From NCBI RefSeq assembly GCF_000420805.1, contig NZ_ATVQ01000001.1, positions 1,426,001 through 1,490,000 of the forward strand: a DNA stretch of 64,000 bases, given 5' to 3'. The position numbers and the translations under genes are program-made. Below are positions 8,910 through 17,028 of this stretch, piece after piece. The notes under the pieces were generated by a model. The model saw only the letters and a program-made list of their open reading frames with translations, had not been told where the DNA came from and ran no database searches. Origin of the DNA: Yaniella halotolerans DSM 15476. GTDB taxonomy: Bacteria > Actinomycetota > Actinomycetes > Actinomycetales > Micrococcaceae. Every line of letters begins with the position of its first letter. Within the stretch, counting starts at the first letter, position 1.

Positions 8910-8955
8910 ACCTTCGAAGGTAAATCACCGCCCTCGAGGTGATGTCTCTCACCTC
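8910..8955. promoter_or_regulatory. Two palindromes upstream of the ThDP-like gene
   Basis: A 12-bp perfect palindrome (ACCTTCGAAGGT, 8910-8921) and a 7-bp inverted repeat with a 6-nt spacer (GAGGTGA/TCACCTC, 8936-8955) lie 43-88 bp before the gene start. They could be operators, or the second could be a terminator of the LysR gene that ends at 9039. No T-run is seen. Confidence 0.35.
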
Positions 8956-9038
8956 ATCCATGATACGTCGCTGACGAAGACTTGTTGCTGCAACAGGCCG
9001 TAGGGCCCCTATTCTGCTTGGCAAATAAGCTCGCGTAG

Positions 9039-9950
9039 TCACTGGGTCATGTTCATGATGATCTCGCCGACGGCATTGGCTCGGCGCGTCGGTTGGGCGT
9101 CAATCTGCCACGACAGCACAACCGGTTCTGCCTGCAGCGGGGGTTGTATTGCGCGATGAATCAGGGGCAGCCCCTCGTAGGAGACTTTGGTTCTAGTCTG
9201 TTGAAAAAATAATGAGTAGCCAAACCCTCGAGCGACCATCGAGCGAACCGTTTCATAACTGGTGGAGCGATGCATGACATTGGGGCGCAGGCCCCGCTCG
9301 TGAAGCAGCCGAAGCGTATTATCCCCGGCCGGTGGGAGATCCAAGAGGATGAGGGGCTCTGACTCGAGCTCTTCAAGTGAGACTTCTGACTGTGCGGCCA
9401 TGGCGTGATGTTCGGGTAGAGCGACCTGCGGGGCGGTTTGAAAGAGCTCGTCACTCACCAGTCCCATCGGCAGGCCCACCCGGTAGGAAATCATCATATC
9501 CAGATGGCCATCCAGGACCTGCTGGGCCAGCATCTCGATCGGCCCCTCCTGAATATCAAGCTGAACCTCGGGAAGTTGCTGTGCCACTTGTGCCCAGAGC
9601 TCCGGAATGATCGTCGCGGCCAGGGTCGAGTAGCAGCCAACGCTCACGGAGCCGCGGGGCACATCTGAGGTGTTGCCGATATGGAGCGTCAGTTCTTCGG
9701 CCTGTTCTAGGAGAGCGGCAGCGCGAGTGACGAGATCCTGGCCCGCAGCCGTGGTCGTCAAGCCCTTTGCGCGACGTCGAATGACGAGTTGGGCATGAAA
9801 GCTGGTTTCGAGTTCGGTGACCGCGGAAGCTACCGCGTTAGGGGTCACATGCATGGCTTCGGCGGCTGCGGCAAATGAGCCCTCACGTGCTGCAGCGATA
9901 AACAGTTCCAGTTGCCGCAGGGTGGGATGAGGTTCGAGCGTATTCGACAT
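9039..9950 (-). CDS. LysR-family transcriptional regulator
   Basis: The 303-residue protein has an N-terminal winged HTH typical of LysR (LRQLELFIAAAREGSFAAAAEAMHVTPNAVASAVTELE, about residues 11-49) and a periplasmic-binding-like effector domain (GSVSVGCYSTLAATIIPEL onward). It is divergent from the HtaA-like and P450-fusion genes across only 74 bp, so it most likely controls that pair and itself. The effector is probably an aromatic or related P450 substrate, which is inference from position. Repeats between the two starts look like its binding sites. Confidence 0.88.
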   Translation of the reverse strand: MSNTLEPHPTLRQLELFIAAAREGSFAAAAEAMHVTPNAVASAVTELETSFHAQLVIRRRAKGLTTTAAGQDLVTRAAALLEQAEELTLHIGNTSDVPRGSVSVGCYSTLAATIIPELWAQVAQQLPEVQLDIQEGPIEMLAQQVLDGHLDMMISYRVGLPMGLVSDELFQTAPQVALPEHHAMAAQSEVSLEELESEPLILLDLPPAGDNTLRLLHERGLRPNVMHRSTSYETVRSMVARGFGYSLFFQQTRTKVSYEGLPLIHRAIQPPLQAEPVVLSWQIDAQPTRRANAVGEIIMNMTQ

Positions 9951-9953
9951 AAC

Positions 9954-9997
9954 GCAATTCTATTGCACATAAAACGCGATTCTCCTCAGTTGCACAT
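9954..9997. promoter_or_regulatory. Putative LysR operator between divergent genes
   Basis: GCAAT-TCT-ATTGC (9954-9966) is a perfect interrupted palindrome. TTGCACAT occurs twice in direct repeat (9963-9970 and 9990-9997, 27 bp apart, about 2.5 helical turns). A third variant, TTGCGTAC, is at 10003-10010. Such spaced half-sites between a LysR gene and its divergent target are typical of LysR tetramer binding. Confidence 0.5.
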
Positions 9998-10024
9998 CTT
10001 TATTGCGTACGTCACAGTAGTGGT

Positions 10025-10492
10025 GTGGGTAAACAGAAATTTTTCCAGGAACCAAGTACCGTCGCAGGCCTTGCCTGGGGGCTACACGCGCCATTCCGGG
10101 AGTACATACGCCGGATGTCTGACGGTGCGATGAGCGCTCTTGGTGACGCCGAAATGCGCTCGAGCGACGAAACCTATTTTCCGCTCGATCCTCAGAGCAT
10201 ACCGGGGCAGGCCCTGCGGTTCACCGGAACCCTCCAATTCACCGGCCACCACGGAATGCTCGCCGTCACCATCCAGGACCCGTGGATTGAGTTCCGCGAG
10301 GGGGCCGGTGTGCTCACGATCGTTGACCCATTCGACGGCGGCGCCCGCATGGACGTGGTTGCCATAGATTTTCAAGACGACAACACCGCAAGCACACGGT
10401 TGACCGAAGCCGGTACCGATCTGTTTATGGGGAACTACCCCGAAGAAATTGCACTTGATGACTTGCGCATTCTTTGGGCCGGAAAGGACTAG
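10025..10492 (+). CDS. HtaA-domain-like small protein
   Basis: The 155-residue protein resembles a single HtaA domain. Near the N-terminus is AGLAWGLHAPFREYIRRM (compare the WGVKxSFRxY opening of HtaA), then LRFTGTLQFTGHHGMLAVTI and a DPWIEF...VLTIVDP stretch (compare FxGxVxFTGHxGxLxxxIxxPxxxI). In corynebacteria, HtaA domains bind haem on the cell surface. Here there is no signal peptide or anchor, so the protein should be cytosolic. It ends 6 bp before the P450-fusion start and is surely cotranscribed with it, so a role in haem supply or substrate binding for the P450 is inferred. The GTG at 10025 has a poor ribosome binding site, and the true start is uncertain by some codons. Confidence 0.6.
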   Translation: MGKQKFFQEPSTVAGLAWGLHAPFREYIRRMSDGAMSALGDAEMRSSDETYFPLDPQSIPGQALRFTGTLQFTGHHGMLAVTIQDPWIEFREGAGVLTIVDPFDGGARMDVVAIDFQDDNTASTRLTEAGTDLFMGNYPEEIALDDLRILWAGKD

Positions 10493-10498
10493 TGCCAG

Positions 10499-13400
10499 AT
10501 GACAACGCCACATGATCAAGCCAAAGCAGCTCCCATTGCTGATTGGGTAACGATCCCTGAGCTGTACCGTGATCCATTCCCTGCATTTGAGCGGCTCCGC
10601 CAAGAGGGTGGCGTCCACTGGGTCCCCGCCATCGGTCGCTACCTGATCACGTCCTATGATGCCGTCCACGACACCGAACTCGACCAGGAAACTTTCTCGG
10701 CCAATGAACAGGGTTCACTGATGATTCGGGCAATGGGTCACTCCATGTTGCGCAAGGACGACCCCGATCACCGGGTTGAGCGACAGGCCTGGCAACCTGT
10801 GCTGCGCCCGTCGGTGGTCAAGAAAACTTGGGCGCCAATTTTCCATCGCAATGCCCAGCGCTACGTGGACGAACTCAAAGCGAAGGGCCCGGGTGCCGAT
10901 CTGGTGTGGGATTTCGCTGCACCCTACGCGGCCGAAAACCTGCGAGCTGTCACAGGCCTGCACAACGTGACCCAGCACGATCTGCAGCGCTGGTCCCAGA
11001 CCATGATCGATGCCACCGGCAACTATGCCGATGATCCGGTGGTCTGGGCTAAAGGCGAAGCCTCCTATAACGAAGTCGACGAGGCCCTAGATGAAATGCT
11101 GGCCTGGCATCGACGGAATCCAGATGACTCACTGCTTTCAGCTCTCGTTCAGCTACCTGATTACCAAATGCCGGTTGAGTCCATTCGTGCGAACCTGAAA
11201 ATGACCATTGGTGGCGGTCTCAACGAACCACGCGATGCTATCGGTGTGGCCGCGTGGGCGCTCATGCAAAATCCAGACCAGCTGGCCATCGTGCAAAACG
11301 ATCCCTCAAAGTGGGATGCGGTCTTTGATGAAGCGATCCGCTGGGTCGCCCCGATCGGGATGTACTCGCGTCAGACCACGCGTGATGTCGTATTGCAGGG
11401 AACATTTTTGCCTGCCGGGGCGAAACTGGGCATCTCCCTGCTGTCTGCAAATCGCGACACGAAGTATTGGAAGCAGCCAGAGCGCTTCGATCTGATGCGC
11501 ACCGGTGAAGGGGCTCACCTAGCCTTTGGCAAGGGCGTCCACGTGTGTCTGGGAGCCTGGGTGGCGCGCGAGGAATTTACGGCGGCATTGCCTAAACTGT
11601 TCACTGAACTACCAGAACTGGGCCTCATTGAAGATCAGCCAGCAGAAGCCGGTGGTTGGGTGTTCCGAGGCATGGACCTGCTGCCGGCCCAATGGGAGGC
11701 CCCAGAGAGCGCGTCAACCTCAAAGAAGCAGAGCCCGCACGTTGCGATCGTTGGCTCAGGTCCCTCGGGCTGTTACACGGCTCAGGCGATTAAGCGCAAC
11801 GTGCCAGACGCTCGCGTTACCATCTTCGACCGGTCGGCCACGCCCTATGGTCTGGTCCGCTCCGGTGTTGCCGCGGACCATCAGGGCACCAAGGATGTCG
11901 AAATTCAATTTGCCCAACTCTTCGAGCGTCAAGGCGTCGAGTTTATCGGCTCAACTACCGTGCATAACGGTGAACCGGCCACCGATGTTGCCATCCTCGG
12001 TCGGCCCTCCTACCATGCACCAGCAGTGTCCTCGGTGCACGCACCTGGCGCCGAGATCACCCTGGAGCAACTTCGCAGCACCCACGACGCAGTCGTTGTG
12101 GCGACCGGGCTGAGCGCCGATAAAACGCTTGCGATTTCGGGCGCTGATGTGGACTGCATCTATGGTGCGGGACGAATCGCTCGATTGCTCAACGCAGATG
12201 CTACCGAGCACGCGGACGAGCAGGCCATGCCTGATCTCGGATCCGATGTCACTGTTGTGGGCAACGGGAACGTTGCAATGGATATGATTCGTCTGCTGGC
12301 CTCGGATCATGCACAGCTTGTCACCTCAGATATTGACGAAGACACCCACGTGGCGTTGACACGCGACCTGAACACCCTCAATGTGATTGGTCGCTCAGCT
12401 GTTGCGGACGCGAAATTTGATACCGTCATGCTTCGTGAAATCCTCGAGCTGCCAGGCATCAACCACACTGTTCACGGTTTTTCACGTGATGCTCAACCCA
12501 CCGACGACGCCCGTGCAACGCTGGTCCAACAGCTGGTAGACCAGCCGACCGATCGTCATGCCCGACTGCACATCAACTGGTACTTCGATCACACTCCACA
12601 ACAGGTCAAAGCCAGTGGCAGCCGAGTCAGCGAACTCGTGGTCGCTTCCGGTGCGCTTGAGGTGAGCATCGCCTCCACCTCGCTTATTACCGCTATCGGG
12701 TTCGGTTCCGCTGGTGGGCAACTCGTCGAGGTCGATGAGCAGGCTGCGGCAACGGGCCGAATTGAACCGGGACTGTACGTTGCCGGGTGGTTGCGTCGCG
12801 GGCCGGTCGGCACTATTCCTACCCAGCGTACCGATGCACGTGAGCTGGCCGATATCATCGCCGCTGATTTGGTGCGCGGGGAGGTGCAGCGTCGTGCGGG
12901 GATGTCTGCGCTTCGCAGGGATCTGGCGCGGGCCACATCCTGGGATGGCTGGTTGCTGGTTGATGCACATGAAAAGGCCAACGCAGCAGAACCTCGCCCG
13001 CGAACCAAGCTCACCGATCCTCGCAAGATCCGGTTGCTGGCTGCCTCGGCTACCGATCTTCCACGGTCGGCAAATCAGAAAGCGGAAGTGGAGCTCAACA
13101 ACGCACACTTGCCGAAACTCTTCATCGCCTATGCCACAGAATCGGGGAACGCAGAGCTTGTGGCCGAACAGCTCGTGTTCGATCTGGCAGACCACGCGAA
13201 CGCCTCAACCTTAGATCTGGCAGCGCTGACACCAGACGAGTTGCAAACTGAAACGCCGATGCTGGTGGTGACGTCCAGCTACGACGAGGGTGAACTGCCA
13301 ACAAGTATTCGACCACTGCATGCTCAGCTGCTGTCGCGGCACACGGATCTCACTTCCTTACGCTATGCAATCTTTGGGCTGGGGGATAATTCCTATGAAT

Positions 13401-13585
13401 TCTTCTCGCGCGGTGCCGATATCCTGGACGAATCGCTGCAGGTATCGGGCGCTCGCAGAATTGGCGAGATCGGGCGACACGATGCAGGAGGAGGCACACT
13501 GGCCACCGACCAGGCAGCACGCTGGGTGGGCGCAGTGATTGAAGAGCTCATGGCGAGTAATGTTCGAGAAGTTGCTGCACAGTGA
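10499..13585 (+). CDS. Self-sufficient P450: P450 - adrenodoxin-reductase-like FAD domain - flavodoxin fusion
   Basis: The protein has 1028 residues and three catalytic modules. Residues 1-400 are a cytochrome P450 with the haem loop AFGKGVHVCLGAW (Cys350) and an I-helix reading GGGLNEPRD (Glu243, with Pro where most P450s have Thr). Residues about 413-860 are an FprA/adrenodoxin-reductase-type NADPH reductase: FAD loop VAIVGSGPSGCYTAQ, NADP loop VVGNGNVAMDM, and YVAGWLRRGPVGTIPTQRT. Residues about 870-1020 are a diflavin-type flavodoxin: FMN loop ATESGNAE and FGLGDNSYEFF. Electrons would run NADPH to FAD to FMN to haem within one chain. The order haem-FAD-FMN differs from P450 BM3 (haem-FMN-FAD) and from CYP116B (haem-FMN-FeS). 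The xEP I-helix recalls, from memory, the aryl-O-demethylase GcoA (QEP), so an aromatic ether substrate is possible but unproven. Confidence 0.9.
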   Translation: MTTPHDQAKAAPIADWVTIPELYRDPFPAFERLRQEGGVHWVPAIGRYLITSYDAVHDTELDQETFSANEQGSLMIRAMGHSMLRKDDPDHRVERQAWQPVLRPSVVKKTWAPIFHRNAQRYVDELKAKGPGADLVWDFAAPYAAENLRAVTGLHNVTQHDLQRWSQTMIDATGNYADDPVVWAKGEASYNEVDEALDEMLAWHRRNPDDSLLSALVQLPDYQMPVESIRANLKMTIGGGLNEPRDAIGVAAWALMQNPDQLAIVQNDPSKWDAVFDEAIRWVAPIGMYSRQTTRDVVLQGTFLPAGAKLGISLLSANRDTKYWKQPERFDLMRTGEGAHLAFGKGVHVCLGAWVAREEFTAALPKLFTELPELGLIEDQPAEAGGWVFRGMDLLPAQWEAPESASTSKKQSPHVAIVGSGPSGCYTAQAIKRNVPDARVTIFDRSATPYGLVRSGVAADHQGTKDVEIQFAQLFERQGVEFIGSTTVHNGEPATDVAILGRPSYHAPAVSSVHAPGAEITLEQLRSTHDAVVVATGLSADKTLAISGADVDCIYGAGRIARLLNADATEHADEQAMPDLGSDVTVVGNGNVAMDMIRLLASDHAQLVTSDIDEDTHVALTRDLNTLNVIGRSAVADAKFDTVMLREILELPGINHTVHGFSRDAQPTDDARATLVQQLVDQPTDRHARLHINWYFDHTPQQVKASGSRVSELVVASGALEVSIASTSLITAIGFGSAGGQLVEVDEQAAATGRIEPGLYVAGWLRRGPVGTIPTQRTDARELADIIAADLVRGEVQRRAGMSALRRDLARATSWDGWLLVDAHEKANAAEPRPRTKLTDPRKIRLLAASATDLPRSANQKAEVELNNAHLPKLFIAYATESGNAELVAEQLVFDLADHANASTLDLAALTPDELQTETPMLVVTSSYDEGELPTSIRPLHAQLLSRHTDLTSLRYAIFGLGDNSYEFFSRGADILDESLQVSGARRIGEIGRHDAGGGTLATDQAARWVGAVIEELMASNVREVAAQ

Positions 13586-13615
13586 GTCTCTGATAAAAAT
13601 ACTGCACAAAAAACC

Positions 13616-13644
13616 TTGACTGTGATACCAGTCACACGCATAAT
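13616..13644 (+). promoter_or_regulatory. Sigma-70 promoter with perfect Crp/GlxR-type site in the spacer
   Basis: TTGACT (13616-13621) and CATAAT (13639-13644) are separated by exactly 17 bp. The spacer holds TGTGA-TACCAG-TCACA (13621-13636), a perfect match to the Crp/GlxR consensus TGTGA-N6-TCACA. A regulator bound there would cover the promoter core, so repression is expected. Transcription should begin near 13651, after the P450-fusion stop codon and well before the peroxiredoxin start. Confidence 0.75.
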
Positions 13645-13650
13645 GGTAGC

Positions 13651-13826
13651 TACGATGGAAACCATCTGGTAGACCACCGAACGTCGTGAAGACTTGCGGA
13701 TCTACCGAAGACGCAGATGTGTTGTTCCTGTGTGGTTATAAGAGGCAGGAAATTCTTTTCCTGCGGTATCGCTGAGGTTCTGTGGTTGCGATACCGGGGC
13801 CCGGGGGATTCTGACCCCGGGCCTTA
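13651..13826 (+). ncRNA. Predicted structured small RNA with three 3' hairpins
   Basis: Downstream of the promoter at 13616 there is no open reading frame with a ribosome binding site. There are three consecutive perfect hairpins: 13745-13752 with 13757-13764 (8 bp, loop TTCT); 13765-13772 with 13788-13795 (8 bp); and 13798-13806 with 13815-13823 (9 bp, all G/C). Upstream, GGTAGA and TCTACC near 13677-13717 could close a further stem. The last hairpin resembles a terminator but is followed by few T residues. The size would be about 175 nt. I do not recognise the family; the 6C RNA motif is absent. It could instead be a long leader of the peroxiredoxin mRNA. The gap from 13827 to 13979 holds nothing else I can support. 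Confidence 0.55.
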
Positions 13827-13979
13827 CTCATGCTCCAAGTGCTTTCTTCTGGTCTTTTGCGGGGCATGGGATCGAGACGAGAAGTTGTTGACATGTGCTC
13901 GAGGGGAAACATAGAGTACATAGCACGAGATTCCACGTTAGTAAATACTTTTTCCGCATTACGAAATAAGGAGAGTTGC

Positions 13980-14444
13980 ATGGTTCAGCTAGAGACTCGT
14001 CAGACAGCCCCCTCGTTCACATTGTCAGACGCCGATGGAAATACAGTGTCACTCGATGACTTCGCCGGCAAAAAAGTCATTGTGTATTTTTATCCGAAAG
14101 CTGCGACTCCTGGATGCACAACCGAAGCATGCGACTTCAGGGACAATGTCAATTCACTAGGCAGCGCCGGATACCAGGTCATCGGTATCTCCCCGGATGG
14201 GCCAGCAGACATTAAGACTTTTGCCGAACAGGAAAACCTGACCTTTCCGCTGTTGTCGGATCCGGATTCGGTCATCGCCAAAGCATATGGCAGCTACGGT
14301 GAAAAAACCATCAACGGCCAAACCTTTGAAGGCACCCTTCGTTCGACCTTTGTGATCGATGAGAACGGTGTAATCCAGCACGTTGAATACAATGTCAACG
14401 CCGAGGGCCATGTCGCACGACTGCGCGACACCCTCGGCGTCTAA
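13980..14444 (+). CDS. bcp: Thiol peroxidase, Bcp/PrxQ-type peroxiredoxin
   Basis: The 154-residue thioredoxin-fold peroxidase reduces H2O2 and organic hydroperoxides with thioredoxin as donor. The motif YFYPKAATPGCTTEACDFRD contains the peroxidatic Cys and, five residues on, the resolving Cys, as in atypical 2-Cys PrxQ. DENGVIQH near the C-terminus is also typical. I chose the ATG at 13980 because AAGGAG lies 6 nt upstream. A longer in-frame start at 13830 would add residues without homology. The gene lies beside a P450 flavoprotein that can leak peroxide and behind a possible regulatory RNA. It converges with allantoinase. Confidence 0.92.
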   Translation: MVQLETRQTAPSFTLSDADGNTVSLDDFAGKKVIVYFYPKAATPGCTTEACDFRDNVNSLGSAGYQVIGISPDGPADIKTFAEQENLTFPLLSDPDSVIAKAYGSYGEKTINGQTFEGTLRSTFVIDENGVIQHVEYNVNAEGHVARLRDTLGV

Positions 14445-14468
14445 CCTCTCGGGGTAATAAGTGGGCTT

Positions 14469-15812
14469 CTAGCTCCGCAGGAATTGTCCGCGCGGAGTGT
14501 GGAAGTCCACTTTTTTACCTCGTAACCAGGTCGCTTCGACCTGTCCGGTGAGCTCTTTGCGGTCGTAGGGCGTGATGGGGTTGCGGTGGTGCAGGCTGCC
14601 GGCATCAACTGTCCAGGTTGCATCTGGATCAAAGATCACCAGATCAGCATCATAACCAACCGCTACCCGTCCTTTGTGCTCCACTTGTGCAATTTGTGCA
14701 GGCCTGTCGGCCATCCAGGAGGCTACGGTTGCCAAGTTAATGCCGCGTTGCCTGGCTTCTGTCCAAACCACCGAGAGTCCAAGTTGCAGCGAGGAGATGC
14801 CACCCCAGGCTGTATTGAAATTCCCGTTGCCGTGTTCTTTGAGTTCAAGAGTGGACGGCGAGTGGTCGGAAACAACAATATCGATCACCCCATCGAGCAA
14901 CCCCTGCCACAGCCGTTCGCGGTTTGAGCTCTCACGGATTGGTGGGGCACATTTGAACGCTGTCTTACCGTCGTCGATGTTCTCGCTCAACAGTGTTAGA
15001 TAGTGTGGGCAGGTCTCAACCGTCAGCGGCAGGCCTTCGGCCTTTGCCGACGCGATCTGGTCCAGGCAATCGGCGTTTGATAGATGCAGAATATGGGCTC
15101 GGGCGCCAGTAGCGCGCATCGCATCAATGACCGATTGGATGGCGACACTTTCGGCTTCACCTGGCCGAGAGGCGAGGAAGTCACTATATTTTGAACTTGG
15201 TTGTAAGCCTTCCGCTCGTACCTGCTCCAGGGTATGAGCATCTTCGGCATGCACAATCATCAGCCCATCAAATGTGGCGATCACCGCCATATCCTGTTGC
15301 ATTTCTTCGGGCTCAAGTTTAGGGAACTCATCGACCCCCGAGTGTTCCAGAAAGCATTTGAAACCAAAGACACCGGCATCCTGCAGTGCTATCAGTTCGT
15401 CGGTATTACCTGGGATCGCACCGCCCCAAAAACCTGTGTCAATGTGAATCTGATCTTTAGCAGCGGCCCGCTTGAGGTCTAGCGCATCAACATTGACTGT
15501 CGAGGGAATCGAGTTCAACGGCATATCGATCAGCGTCGTCACTCCACCGGCCGCCGCGGCACGGGTAGCTGAGTCAAAGCCCTCCCATTCGGTGCGACCC
15601 GGCTCATTGACGTGTACATGGGTGTCCACCAAGCCGGGCAGCACGATTTGGTGTTCTGGAACGTGGATGAGCTGGTCTGCGGTCAGGCTGGTTCCCAACG
15701 GTTCCAGTGCCGCGATTTTTCCGTGACGGACACCCACTTCAAGTGGTTGGATACTGCCGTCATGTAGTACCTGCTGGGCCCGGAACACCACGTCAAAGGC
15801 AGGTTGTGTCAT
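14469..15812 (-). CDS. allB: Allantoinase
   Basis: This 447-residue cyclic amidohydrolase opens the hydantoin ring of allantoin to allantoate. Seen are the metal-binding VDTHVHVNEPGRTEWEGF, the carboxylated-lysine segment GFKCFLEHSGVDEFP, later metal ligands in MIVHAEDAHT and AHILHLSNA, the aspartate in IVSDHSPS, and the product-loop Asn/Gly region FNTAWGGI. I start at 15812 because GAAAGG lies 7 nt upstream. The ATG at 15836, which overlaps the glycerate kinase stop, is the alternative. It is the last gene of the hyi-glxR-gcl-glycerate kinase-allB operon, so allantoin breakdown and glyoxylate use are expressed together. Confidence 0.93.
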   Translation of the reverse strand: MTQPAFDVVFRAQQVLHDGSIQPLEVGVRHGKIAALEPLGTSLTADQLIHVPEHQIVLPGLVDTHVHVNEPGRTEWEGFDSATRAAAAGGVTTLIDMPLNSIPSTVNVDALDLKRAAAKDQIHIDTGFWGGAIPGNTDELIALQDAGVFGFKCFLEHSGVDEFPKLEPEEMQQDMAVIATFDGLMIVHAEDAHTLEQVRAEGLQPSSKYSDFLASRPGEAESVAIQSVIDAMRATGARAHILHLSNADCLDQIASAKAEGLPLTVETCPHYLTLLSENIDDGKTAFKCAPPIRESSNRERLWQGLLDGVIDIVVSDHSPSTLELKEHGNGNFNTAWGGISSLQLGLSVVWTEARQRGINLATVASWMADRPAQIAQVEHKGRVAVGYDADLVIFDPDATWTVDAGSLHHRNPITPYDRKELTGQVEATWLRGKKVDFHTPRGQFLRS

Positions 15813-15832
15813 GCTTGATCCTTTCGTAGGCA

Positions 15833-17026
15833 TCACGCTGGTTGTGCTAATAAAATATCACCGATTTGTTCCCCAACCTGGGTCAAGAGGCTCGGTGTTT
15901 GGCGCATTGACACATCGGGGTCAGGTTCTAACTCAGTCAGTGCGAAGACTCGCGTGATGCCGGCGGCTTCTGTCTCGGCGGTTGAGAGCAGGTTGCGTCC
16001 ACAGACTGCATAGACCGGGATCCGTTGCTGACTGGCCAGTTGGGCGACCCCGGCAGGAGCTTTACCCTGAAGTGTTTGAGCATCGAGACTGCCCTCCCCG
16101 GTGATCACTAGGTCAGCGTCAGCTAGAGCATCAGCAAAACCGACCAGGTCTAAAATAACGTCGATCCCACTGCGCCTTTGGGCGCGGAGCACCGCCATCG
16201 CGCCGAAACCTGCTCCACCGGCTGCGCCGGCACCAGGTTGCGCAACGTGATCGGCAACAGATTGCCCGGCGTCTAGCCCGAAGTCGCGTTCTGTGGCTTC
16301 CGTCAGAAGTTGTGCATAGTGCCCCAGGGCTGCGTCAAGCATTACCACATCGTGCCCGGTGAGACCTTTTTGGGGGCCGAATACCGCAGCGGCGCCCTCG
16401 TGGCCCAGTAGTGGATTCTCTACGTCGCTGGCGAGCACAAGTTTGGTGTGCATCCAGCGGGGGTCAAGACCGGTAAGGTTCACTTGGTCCAGGTGTTGTA
16501 GGGCTGCGCCACCATCGGCTAGGTGTTTACCGTTCTGGTCGAGGAGTTCTACGCCTAGTGCGGCCAACATGCCTGCCCCGCCGTCGGTGCAGGCAGAACC
16601 TCCCAAGCCCAGCGTGATGCGGGTAGCGCCTGCATCCAGGGCAGCCTGGAGGAGTTCTCCGGTGCCCCTACTGGTTGCTGTGGCACCGGTCAGCCGGGAG
16701 GTTTCTAAAAGTTCAATGCCTGAGGCCTGAGCTAATTCAACCACCGCGTCGATGCCATCGGAGCTGGTATGCATGGCCCAGGCGGCGTCGATGGGTTCTC
16801 CAATCGGGCCGGTCACCCGGGTTATCTGGCGTTTGAAACCCGCCGAGATGGCGGCGTCGACGGTGCCTTCACCGCCATCAGCGACCGGTACACAACGTAC
16901 CTCCGCCGGGGAGATCGTCGAGCGGAGACCCCTTTTGAGCGCTACGGCGACCTCCTCGGCGGTGGCAGACCCTTTGAACTTATCGGCAGCGATAACAATG
17001 ACCGCCTGTGTGCTCATCGGGCTCAC
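15833..17026 (-). CDS. glxK: Glycerate kinase (GarK/GlxK family)
   Basis: This 397-residue kinase phosphorylates glycerate, the end product of the glyoxylate carboligase route, to a phosphoglycerate for glycolysis. Family motifs are IAADKFKGSATAEEVA at the N-terminus, VADGGEGTVDA, LGLGGSACTDGGAGMLAALG, the AGAAGGAGFGA glycine stretch, and LVITGEGSLDAQTLQGKAPAGVA. Members of this family usually give 2-phosphoglycerate. The start is within three codons (GTG at 17026, or ATG at 17017). It follows gcl by 2 bp and overlaps the possible upstream allB start, so it is translationally linked. Confidence 0.92.
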   Translation of the reverse strand: MSPMSTQAVIVIAADKFKGSATAEEVAVALKRGLRSTISPAEVRCVPVADGGEGTVDAAISAGFKRQITRVTGPIGEPIDAAWAMHTSSDGIDAVVELAQASGIELLETSRLTGATATSRGTGELLQAALDAGATRITLGLGGSACTDGGAGMLAALGVELLDQNGKHLADGGAALQHLDQVNLTGLDPRWMHTKLVLASDVENPLLGHEGAAAVFGPQKGLTGHDVVMLDAALGHYAQLLTEATERDFGLDAGQSVADHVAQPGAGAAGGAGFGAMAVLRAQRRSGIDVILDLVGFADALADADLVITGEGSLDAQTLQGKAPAGVAQLASQQRIPVYAVCGRNLLSTAETEAAGITRVFALTELEPDPDVSMRQTPSLLTQVGEQIGDILLAQPA

Positions 17027-17028
17027 CG

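Noticed and set aside
13616-13826. 6C RNA or tmRNA as identity of the structured RNA
   Set aside because: There are no paired C-run loops of 6C RNA and no tRNA-like ends or tag frame of tmRNA.
13830-13979. An N-terminal extension of the peroxiredoxin starting at 13830
   Set aside because: The extra 50 residues have no family match; ATG 13980 has a strong AAGGAG.
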